From assembly GCA_043738425.1 (NCBI GenBank), contig JAYUGJ010000105.1, forward strand, positions 1 to 28,804: a stretch of DNA of 28,804 bases. The letters are read 5' to 3'. Positions 6,971 to 16,300 of this stretch are shown here, piece by piece. A program made the translations under genes and the position numbers. Source of the DNA: PBB1 sp043738425 (GTDB lineage Bacteria; Pseudomonadota; Gammaproteobacteria; Burkholderiales; Burkholderiaceae_C). Under the pieces are notes generated by a model, which was given only the letters and a program-made list of their open reading frames with translations, was not told the origin of the DNA and did not search any database. Each line of letters opens with the position of its first letter. The stretch's first letter is position 1.

Positions 6971-8992
6971 ATGAGCCGCCGCGCGCTGCACACCTTGCCC
7001 GCGCCCGGCCTGCTGTGGGGCGACCGGCCGGAGCGCCGGGTTCGCGTGTTGACCTGGGGCGAACGTGGCAATGCCTGGTTGCAAGGCGTGGCCGAACGCG
7101 TGGCGGCGCGCACCGGCTGCGGCCGCGCAGGTTTCGTGGCGCGCGTGCGCGCAGCGCAGTTCGAATGCATCGAGGCCTGCGGCGACGCGGCCATGCACGA
7201 TGCCAGCGGCCTCGATTTGCAGGCCGGCGTTGCCAGTGCACGGGCTGCGCTGGCGCGCCACGGCTTTACACCTGACACCGTGGTGCACGGCCTGGCACTG
7301 GCCAGCGTGGCCGCACGGCGTGCGCTCGGCGTGCAGCCGTTCGACACCCAATTGCTGGCCGCCCGCGCGGTGCTCGACCACCGGTTGGCCGAGATGGCCA
7401 CCGGCGAAGGCAAAACACTCACCGTGGCTTTGGCCGCAGCCACCGCCGCACTGGCCGGCATGCCGGTGCATGTGGTCACTGCCAACGACTATCTGGTGGC
7501 GCGCGACGCCGAACACATGACGCCGCTGTACGCCGCGCTCGGCCTGCGCGTAGGCACGGTGGTACAAGCCGACTCGCCGGCGCAGCGCGCTTTGGCCTAT
7601 GCCTGCCACATCACCTACGTCACCGCCAAAGAGCTGGTGTTCGATTACCTGCGCGACGGCTTGCTGCCGCCGGCCTCGGACCGCGATGCGGCAGCTCAGC
7701 CAGCCACGCCGCACCTGTTGCGCGGCTTGTGCATGGCCATCGTCGACGAAGCCGATTCGATCCTGATCGATGAGGCCCGCGTGCCGTTGATCTTGTCGCA
7801 GGCACAGCAAGACGCGCAGGTGCAAGCCGACAGCCAGGCCCACGCCGAACACGCATTGCGCCTGGCGCGCGGGCTGCAACACGGCCGCGACTTTGCGCTC
7901 GACCGAGCCGCGCTGGTCGCTGCACTGACCGACGCCGGTCGCACGCGCCTCGAGGTTTTGGTGCCCGATGCGGTCGGCATGGCCAGCGGCCCGTCGGCGG
8001 TGTGGCGCAACCGGTTGCACCGCGAGCACGCGGTGTGTACCGGCCTGGCCGCGCTGCACCTGTTCCAACGCGATCGCCACTACCTGGTGCAAGACGCCCA
8101 GGTCGCCATCGTCGACGACACCACCGGCCGCGTCGCTGCCGGACGCGCCTGGTCGAACGGCTTGCAGCAGCTGATCGAGTTGAAAGAAAACCTGCCGCTC
8201 ACCTTGCCGTTGGTCACGCTGGCGCAGCTGACCTACCAGCGCTTTTTTCCGCGCTACCACCACCTCGGCGGCTTGAGCGGCACGCTGCGCGATTCGCGTG
8301 GCGAGCTTCTGCACACCTACCGCATGGCGGTGCGCCGCGTGCCGCTGCGCCGCCAGTGCCAGCGCCGCGTTCACCCCAGCCGGTTGCATGCCGACCATTC
8401 CGGTTTGTGGCGCGCTGTGGTCAAACGCATTGAACACCTGACCCCGCAGCCGGTGCTGGTGGCCTGTGATTCGGTGGCGGAGGCAGCGGCACTGTCGCGC
8501 CGCCTGAGCGCGCGCGGTTTGCTGCACACCTGCTTGCACGCCGACCAGCCCGGCGACGAAGCCGCGGTGGTCGCCCGCGCGGGCCAACGCGGTGCCATCA
8601 CGGTGGCCACCAACATGGCCGGGCGCGGCACCGACATCGTGCTGGGCGAGGGCGTGGCAGCACTCGGCGGACTGCATGTGATTTGCTGCCAGCTCAACGC
8701 GGCGCGCCGCATCGACCGCCAATTGGCCGGCCGCAGCGCGCGCCAGGGCGACCCTGGCGCGGTGGAAACCTGGCTGTCGCTCGACACCGCATTGCTGGCA
8801 CGCGCTTACCGTGGCGCGACCGGCCGCCTGCTTAAAGACCTGGCCCCGCGGCTGCCGTCGTGGGCAGTGCGTGGGGTGATGCGCTGGCCGCAGTGGTGCG
8901 AAGAACAGCGCCAGCAACTGCACCGCAAACGCCTGGCCGCCCACGACGCACAGGTGCAGCGCCAGTTTGGTTTTGCCGGGCCTGCGGAATGA
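6971..8992 (+). CDS. Short SecA-like preprotein translocase ATPase
   Basis: This 673-residue DEAD-motor protein is clearly of the SecA family. It has the pre-Walker VLDHRLAEMATGEGKT (Lys148 and Thr149), Walker B IVDEADSILIDEA (Asp259, Glu260), the SecA-type segment IVDDTTGRVAAGRAWSNGLQ, GGLSGTLRD, and the second motor half with TNMAGRGTDIVLGEG (547-561) and GRSARQGDPG (587-596). Housekeeping SecA is about 850-930 residues. Here the chain stops soon after the start of the helical scaffold (WCEEQRQQLHRKRLAAHDAQVQRQF), so the helical wing, the C-terminal linker and the zinc-binding tail are absent. ATG 6971 has a good GGAG at 6962-6965. Its location between an adaptor-protease fusion and a second adaptor, upstream of the giant gene, suggests a dedicated export motor rather than the general SecA. 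No SecY partner is in view. Confidence 0.9.
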   Translation: MSRRALHTLPAPGLLWGDRPERRVRVLTWGERGNAWLQGVAERVAARTGCGRAGFVARVRAAQFECIEACGDAAMHDASGLDLQAGVASARAALARHGFTPDTVVHGLALASVAARRALGVQPFDTQLLAARAVLDHRLAEMATGEGKTLTVALAAATAALAGMPVHVVTANDYLVARDAEHMTPLYAALGLRVGTVVQADSPAQRALAYACHITYVTAKELVFDYLRDGLLPPASDRDAAAQPATPHLLRGLCMAIVDEADSILIDEARVPLILSQAQQDAQVQADSQAHAEHALRLARGLQHGRDFALDRAALVAALTDAGRTRLEVLVPDAVGMASGPSAVWRNRLHREHAVCTGLAALHLFQRDRHYLVQDAQVAIVDDTTGRVAAGRAWSNGLQQLIELKENLPLTLPLVTLAQLTYQRFFPRYHHLGGLSGTLRDSRGELLHTYRMAVRRVPLRRQCQRRVHPSRLHADHSGLWRAVVKRIEHLTPQPVLVACDSVAEAAALSRRLSARGLLHTCLHADQPGDEAAVVARAGQRGAITVATNMAGRGTDIVLGEGVAALGGLHVICCQLNAARRIDRQLAGRSARQGDPGAVETWLSLDTALLARAYRGATGRLLKDLAPRLPSWAVRGVMRWPQWCEEQRQQLHRKRLAAHDAQVQRQFGFAGPAE

Positions 8993-9025
8993 GTGGTGCA
9001 GTGCGCGGGCCCTCACTTCAGCCCA

Positions 9026-9158
9026 CTCCCGCAAGCGGGAGAGGGAATCTGGAGTTACCCCCTCTCCCGCTCGCGGGAGAGGCATCTGGATCGGCTCCCT
9101 CTCCCGCGAGCGGGAGTGGGAATCTGGAGTTCCCCCCTCTCCCGCTCGCGGGAGAGGG
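9026..9158. repeat. Cluster of four REP-like palindromes
   Basis: Four inverted repeats of the type CTCCCGC-NN-GCGGGAG lie between the SecA-like gene and the adaptor gene: 9026-9041, 9062-9081, 9101-9116 and 9135-9158. The last is longest, CCCTCTCCCGC-TC-GCGGGAGAGGG. A larger unit of about 75 bases containing GAATCTGGAGTT is repeated in tandem (9026 onwards and 9101 onwards). This matches the general form of repetitive extragenic palindromes in GC-rich proteobacteria. It could stabilise or attenuate the transcript between genes of the cluster. Confidence 0.85.
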
Positions 9159-9237
9159 CTGGGGTGAGGGTATGAAAACACTCGCCCCCCACCCACAAAA
9201 AGTTCGACCCCATCTCGATTTTGAAAGCCGCTCCCCC

Positions 9238-10206
9238 ATGAACACCGCCATCCACCACACCGCTGCGCGCCACCTCGCCACCGTGGCTTGTCTATCAGCC
9301 GCCTTGCTGGCGTCGCACATCGCCAACGCGGCCCCATCGGCCATGGGCTGCCTGATCGAGCCGGAGCGCACCGCCGATGTCGGCAGCCCGGTCATCGGCG
9401 TGATCGAGAGCATCGAAGTCGACCGCGGCGACAGCGTCAAAAAAGGCCAGGTGCTGGCGATATTGCGCGCCGGAGTCGAGCGCGCCAATCTGGATGTGGC
9501 CAGCTCGCGCGCCAACTCCGATGCCGAATATCAGGCGGCGGCAGCCAGCGCCAAATTCAACCGCCAGCGTTTGGTGCGCGCCGAAGACTTATTCACCAAA
9601 CAGTTCATTTCGCAACAAGCCCTCGACCAAACCCGCACCGAAGCGCGGTTGGCCGACCACAAGTTGATGCAGGCCAACGACCAGCGCGCGGTGTCGCAAC
9701 AAGAACGCAACGTAGCGGCCGCGCAGTTGTCGCAGCGCACCATTCGCAGCCCGATGGACGGTGTGGTGGCCGAGCGTTTCGCATCGGCCGGTGAGCGGGT
9801 CGACGACAAACCGCTGCTGCGCATTGCGCGGGTCGACCCGCTGCGGGTGCAGCTGGTGGTGCCGATGGCGATGTACGGCCAGGTGCAAGCCAACGGCCAG
9901 GCCAGTGTGTTGCCTGAGTTGCCGGGCGCGGTGGCGAAACTGGCCCGGGTGACGATGGTCGACAAAGTGGTCGACGCCGCCAGCAACACCTTCCGCGTGC
10001 AGCTCGAGTTGCCGAACGCCGATTTGGCGCTGCCGGCAGGCTTGCGCTGCAAGGCCGAATTCACTGCCGGTGTGACGGCACCGAACGCGGTGCCCGCCAC
10101 CCCACCCGTGGTGTCGGCTACACCCGCGGCGGCCGTGATGCCCGCATCGGCACGTGTGCCAGCGCGCAGGCCGGTGTCGGGTCGCGTGCAATCGGCGGCG
10201 CTCTAG
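9238..10206 (+). CDS. Periplasmic adaptor subunit, RND/HlyD type, with signal peptide
   Basis: This 322-residue exported adaptor would bridge an inner-membrane pump or motor to the outer membrane. The N-terminus is a signal peptide (hydrophobic VACLSAALLASHIANA, cleavage predicted after ANA near residue 31). Then follow a lipoyl half-motif (GVIESIEVDRGDSVKKGQVL), a helical hairpin rich in Gln/Ala/Arg (about residues 80-165), the second half-motif (RSPMDGVVAERFASAGERV) and a beta-barrel and membrane-proximal part (LRVQLVVPMAMYGQV; NTFRVQLELPNADLALPAGL). The last 45 residues are a Pro/Ala/Val-rich tail with no domain. ATG 9238 is the start, because it is where the signal peptide begins; the ribosome site is weak (GAAAG). 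REP-like palindromes lie on both sides. No RND pump gene is adjacent, so its partner is likely elsewhere or is one of the unusual proteins here. Confidence 0.88.
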   Translation: MNTAIHHTAARHLATVACLSAALLASHIANAAPSAMGCLIEPERTADVGSPVIGVIESIEVDRGDSVKKGQVLAILRAGVERANLDVASSRANSDAEYQAAAASAKFNRQRLVRAEDLFTKQFISQQALDQTRTEARLADHKLMQANDQRAVSQQERNVAAAQLSQRTIRSPMDGVVAERFASAGERVDDKPLLRIARVDPLRVQLVVPMAMYGQVQANGQASVLPELPGAVAKLARVTMVDKVVDAASNTFRVQLELPNADLALPAGLRCKAEFTAGVTAPNAVPATPPVVSATPAAAVMPASARVPARRPVSGRVQSAAL

Positions 10207-10279
10207 ACAAGCTGCGCGCTGCCAACTGCTTACGTATTCACAACCATGTGCAGCCGCACCACGTTTCCCCTGCCCCCAA

Positions 10280-10343
10280 CCCTCGCCCCCGAAATCAGGG
10301 CAGAGGGAGTGCGGATCTGCTCCTTCTCCCGCTTGCGGGAGAG
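10280..10343. repeat. REP-like palindrome pair upstream of the giant gene
   Basis: An imperfect inverted repeat CCCTCGCCC ... GGGCAGAGGG (10280-10307, bulged A) is followed by TCTCCCGC-TT-GCGGGAGA (10325-10342). The second unit is the same element as the cluster at 9026-9158. It is followed by GGGTGAGGG, which also trails the last unit of that cluster (GGGGTGAGGG). It occupies most of the 191-base gap between the adaptor gene and the giant gene; I see no other feature in that gap. Confidence 0.75.
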
Positions 10344-10397
10344 GGCGGGGGGTGAGGGCGCGCGGCACGCAACCAATTCTGCAAAGCGAGGCCTGAC

Positions 10398-13300
10398 GTG
10401 ACCTCGCCTCGCAAGTCCACCACCAATGCGTCAGCGCGCCCCAAGCTGCAATTCGAGCCGCTCGAGCCGCGCATCTTGTACTCGGCCGATGCGGCGTTGC
10501 TGTTGGCGGCGACTGGCGGGGACACCGTGGCCGAGGTGCGCGTGGTGCCTCCGGTGGCCGCCGCGCCAGCCAGCGCGGCAGGGCAAACCGCAACCGCGAC
10601 TGCCACCGCAACCCAACGCGAAATCGTTTTCGTCGACAGCCGCGTGCCCGACGCGACCCGGGTGGTCGACGACCTGGTGCGCCAGCGCGGCGCGGGCCGC
10701 CAGCTCGAAGTCATTATGCTGCACGCCGATGAAGACGGCGTGGCGCAGATCGACCGTGTGCTGCACAGCGAACACGGCCTGTCGGCTGTGCACATCATTT
10801 CGCACGGCAGTGCGGGGCGCATCCAGATCGGTGCCACCACGCTCGATGCGGCCGAGCTCCGTGCCGATCGTGCGCGCATTGCCGAATGGGGTCAGGCCTT
10901 AAGCGACGACGGCGACCTGCTGTTGTACGGCTGCGATGTGGCCGCAGGCGAGGGCGGCCGCGCGTTTGTGCAGGCGCTGGCCGATTTGACGCAGGCCGAT
11001 GTGGCGGCATCGACCAACGCCACCGGCGCGCGTGCGCTCGGCGGCAACTGGCAACTTGAATTCAGTGTCGGCCAGGTCACGACCCACCTCGCCCCGAGCG
11101 CACAACTGCAGCGCGACTGGGCCGGCGTGCTCGACATCACCAGCGGGCTGGTTGCCAACTGGCGTTTCGACCACAACGCCAACGACTTCAGCGGCAACAA
11201 CCTCGGCGGCGTGTTGACCAACGGTGCGGCGATCGACAACGCGGTGATCAGCAACAAAGTCGGCGGCGGCAAGCTGACGATGGACGGCGTGAACGACTAT
11301 GTCGAGCTGTCTGCTCAGGCGGCGAACTTCACCGGGTTGACGCAAGGCACGATCACGGCGTGGATCAAAACCAGCGACACGCAGGGCGTGATCTTTGCGC
11401 TCACCGATGTGGCCGACAGCAGCAGCTACAGCGTGCTCGGCGTGCAAGGCGGCAAGCTGAATTTCGTGGTCTACGAAAACAACGTCGGCCTGATCAATGT
11501 GGCCTCGATCGCCAGCATCAACGACAACGCCTGGCACCACGTGGCGGTCACCGCAGGCGCGGCGGGCAACAACCTCTACATCGACGGCACGCTGGCCAGC
11601 GTGAGCCGCAGCGTCGGCAGCGCAGCCAACACCGAATTCTTCAGCGCAGTGACGGGCGTCGACTTCGTCGGCATTGGTGAGAACGTCACCAACATCGGTG
11701 CAGGCTCATTTCTGGCAGGGCTGGTCGACGACGTGCGCGTGTACAACCGCGCGTTGAGCGGTGCCGACATCACGCAACTGGTCGGCTTCGTGGCACCCAA
11801 CATCAGCGTCAGCCGCACTGCCGGTTTGCTGACCACCGAAGCCGGTGGCAGCGCCAGCTTCGAGGTGGTACTGACCCGAGCGCCGATCGCCAACGTCACC
11901 ATCGGCATCAGCAGCAGCGACACCACCGAGGGCACGGTCAGCGCGTCGTCGTTGATCTTCACCAGTGCCAACTGGGGCACCGCACAAACCGTCACCGTGA
12001 CCGGTGTCAACGACGCCTTCCTCGATGGCTTCCAGGGCTACACCATCGTCACCGGCGCAGCGGCCAGCGGCGACGGGTCGTACAACGGCTACAACGCGGC
12101 CGATGTGCAAGCCGCCAACGCAGACGACGACATCACGTTCGGCCAGATCACCGTCGACACCGCCAACGATGTGGCCGACGGCGACACCGCGTCGCTGTCT
12201 GCGCTGGCCGCCAACCGCGGTGCCGACGGGTTCGTCTCGCTGCGCGAAGCCATCACCGCGGCCAACAACACCGCCAACGGCAGCGCGGCCGATGTCATCA
12301 ACTTCAACATCATCGGTGGCGGTGTGCAAACGATCAATCTCGGCGCGGTGGCGTTGCCGATCATCGATGACGCGGTGTTCATCAACGGCAACAGCGCGGT
12401 CGGCTTCGGCGGCGTGCCGCTGGTCGCAATCGACGGCAACAACCTGGCGGTCGACGGCTTGCGGCTGTATGCCGGCAGCAGCGGCAGCACGATCCGCGGG
12501 CTGGTGATCAACCGGTTCACCCAAGACGGCATCGACATCGCCAACAGCTCGGGCAACACCGTGGTCGGCAATTGGATCGGTCTGACGGTGGCCGGCAACG
12601 CAGCGGCCGGTGGCGTCAACGGTGTCAACATTTTCAACGGCAACAACAACCTGATCGGCGGCACTGCAGCCGCCGAACGCAACGTGATTGCGGGCAACAG
12701 TTATGCCGGTGTGTGGATCGGCGGCAGCAGCACCGGCAACCTGGTGCGTGGCAATTACCTCGGCACCACGGTGACCGGCACTACGGGCGTGGCGAGTGCC
12801 GGATCGGGCGTGGCCATCTTCTCGGCCAACAACACGGTCGGCGCCACCGCAGCGGGCGCGGGCAACGTGATTTCAGGCCATGCGCAGTACGGCGTGTCGA
12901 TGCAAACCAGCACCGCCACCGGCAACAGCGTGGCGGGCAACCTGATCGGTTTGACGGCCGGCGGCAACGCGTTGTTGGGCAACGGCAACGACGGCGTCTT
13001 CATCATCGACGGTGCCAGCAACAACACCGTGGGCGGCAGCACCGTGGCCGCGCGCAACGTGATTGCAGGCAACAGCGACGGCGTGCAAATCGGTGGCGTG
13101 TCTGGTGGTGCCAACAACAACCTGGTGCAGGGCAACTACATCGGCACCGACATCACCGGCACGCTCGACTTCGGCAACAACGACGACGGTGTCGATGTGG
13201 ACCACGCGGTCGATGGCAACCAGATCATCGGCAACTTGATTGCGGGCAGCAGCAGCGACGGCATCGACCTGGGCGATGCGCTTGCCACCACCGGCACGGT

Positions 13301-16300
13301 GGTGCAGGGCAACCTGATCGGCACCGCAGCCAACGGCACCAGCGCACTCGGTAACGCGGGCCACGGCATCTTGATCGGCAACGGCGGCACCGCCAACGGA
13401 ACCCGCATCGGCGGCACGCTGGCCGGTCAGGGCAACACGATTGCGTTCAACGCACTCGATGGCATTTACGTGGCGGCCAGCACCTCGGTCACGGTGCTCG
13501 GCAACCAGGTCTTTGGCAATGGCGGTTTGGCGATCGACCTGGGGCCCGACGGCGTCACCGCCAACGATGCCGGCGACGCCGATACCGGCCCGAACAACCT
13601 GCAAAACTTCGCCGTGCTGACCAGCGCACGCACCGATGGCGCAGGCCAACTCATCGTGGCAGGCTCGCTGAATTCGAGCGCCAGCAGCTACTACCGCATC
13701 GAGCTGTACGCCAACACCACGCAAGACGCGAGTGGGTACGGCGAAGGCAGCCGCTATCTTGGTTTCGCCAACCTCAGCACCAACGCCGCAGGCAACGCGG
13801 TCATCAGCGCGACCCTGGGCGCCAGCGTGGCGGTGGGCGAATTCATCAGCGCTACCGCAACCAAAACCGACGCGGCATTCGCGGTGTTCACCGACACCTC
13901 GGAATTCGCCCGCAATGTGGCCGCGGTGTCGACCGTGCAAGCCGCCATCGTGGTCGACACCACGGCCGACAACATCGATGGCGACACCACCTCGCTCAGC
14001 ACGCTGCTGGCCAACAAAGGGGTCGATGGTTTCGTCTCGCTGCGCGAAGCGATCACCGCGGCCAACAACACCGCCAACGGCAGTGGTGGTGCCGACCTCA
14101 TCAACTTCAACATCGCCGGCGGCGGTGTGCGCACCATCAATATCGGCGCGGTGGCGCTGCCCAGCATCACCAACGGCGTGATCATCGACGGCTGGAGCCA
14201 GCCAGGCTTCGGCAGCACGCCGCTGATCGAGCTCAACGGCAACAACGCCGGCACCAATCTGAACGGCCTGACGCTGGCGGCCGGCAGCAGTGGCAGCACG
14301 GTGCTCGGCTTGACGATCAACCGCTTCACCGGCCACGGCATCGAGATCACCAGCTCGGTCAACACCACGGTTGCGGGCAACTGGATCGGCCTCAACAACA
14401 CCGGCACCGCCGCAGCAGCCAACGCCCGCGACGGCATTTACGCCAGCGCATCGGTCGGGCTGCGCATCGGCGGCGGCACCGCGCAGGAACGCAACCTGAT
14501 TGCGGGCAACGGCGAAAAGGGCATTGAATTCGATGGTGTGACCAACAGCACCATTGCAGGCAACTACATCGGCACCGACGTGACCGGCACGCTCGATGTC
14601 AATGGAGCGGTGGCCAACGTCAACCAAAGCGGTGTGCTGTTGGTGAACAACTCGAACAACAACCTGATCGGCGGGCTGACCGCAGGGGCGCGCAACCTCA
14701 TCTCGGGCAACAACCACTACGGTTTTGAAGTGCAGTTGGGGTCGCAAAACAACCTGCTGCAAGGCAACTACATCGGCACCACCGTGACCGGTCAGGCCGC
14801 GTTGGGCAACTTCGAAGGCGGCACAGCGTTCTGGAATGCGGGCACCGGCAATGTGTTCGGTGGCAGCGCGGTCGGCGCGCGCAACATCATCTCGGGCAAC
14901 GGTGGGCGCGGCATCTACATCGGCTTCGCATCCAACGGTGCGACGGTGCAGGGCAATTACATCGGCCTGGCGGCCGACGGCATCACGGCGCTGGGCAACA
15001 ACCAGGCTGGCATACGGGTCGACGGCAACTCGACCGCCACCCTGATCGGCACCAACGCCGACGGCAACAACGACGCCGCGGAGCGCAATGTGATCTCGGC
15101 CAACGGCACCCACGGCGTGCTGCTGTGGGGAGACGGCGGCACCACGATTGCAGGCAACTACATCGGCACCAACGCGGCCGGCACCGCCGCAGTGGGCAAT
15201 ACCCTCAACGGCGTGGCGATTTATGGCGGTTCAACCAACAACCGGGTCGGCGGCGCCGCGGCAGGCGCGGGCAATGTGATTTCAGGCAACCTCGATGACG
15301 GCATTGCGATCGCCGATGCCGGCACCAACAGCAACCAGATTCAAGGCAATGCGATTGGCTTGAACGCGGCGCGTACCGGCTTGCTCGGCAACGGCAGCAC
15401 CGGTATCTGGGTCGGCTCAGGTGCGTCGAACAACACCATCGGCGGCACCGTTGCGGGTGCCGGCAACCTGATCGGTGGCAGCCTGTACGGCGCGGTGGAA
15501 TTCAACGGCGTAGGCACCAGCGGCAATGCGTTGTGGGGCAACACCCTCGGCACCGACACCACCCTGACCGCACTGTTCGGCAACGGCACCGGCGTCGACG
15601 TGGCCGCCGGTGCCAGCAACAACCGCATCGGCGGAACGCTGGCGGGTGAGGGCAATGTGATTGCCAACAACAGGTTCGAAGGAGTGAAGATCGACGGTGT
15701 GGCCACCGTGGGCAACCCGGTGCTGGGCAACCGCATTTTCGGCAACGGCCAGTTGGGCATCGACCTGGTCGGCAATGGCGTGACGCCGAACGACGGCGGC
15801 ACCGATGCCGACAACGGGCCGAACGGCTTGCAGAACTTTCCAATATTGACCAACGCGCAGTTGAATGCGGCCGGTCAACTCACGATCACCGGCGTGTTGA
15901 ATTCGAAAGCCAACCAGCAGTACCGCATCGAGTTTTTCAGCAGCCCGACCACCGATGGCAGCGGGCATGGTGAAGGCCGCACCTTCCTCGCATCGCTGAA
16001 CGTGGCGACCGATGCGTCGGGCAACGCCGCGTTCTACACGCCGCTCGGCCTGGTGGTGCCTGCAGGCAGCTTCATCAGCGCGACCGCGACGCAAAGCAAC
16101 GCGGCATTCACGGTGTTCACCGACACCTCGGAGTTTTCGCAAAACCGCATGGTGTTGACGCCGCCGACCAACAGCGTGCCGGCTGCGCAAAGCACCGCCG
16201 AAGACACCGACCGCATGTTCTCGGTGGCCAACGGCAACGCGATCACCATCACCGACGCCGATGCGGGTGGGGCCAACAACCAGGTCGCGCTCAGCATCAG

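Noticed and set aside
9026..9158. Possible CRISPR array
   Set aside because: The repeats are short palindromes with irregular 19-21-base gaps and repeated spacer sequence, which fits REP-like elements and not CRISPR; no cas genes are present.
5335..9337. Long minus-strand open frames opposite the M50 and SecA-like genes (716 and 883 codons)
   Set aside because: The plus-strand proteins carry full sets of family motifs. The opposite frames are Gln/Arg/His-rich with no recognisable features.
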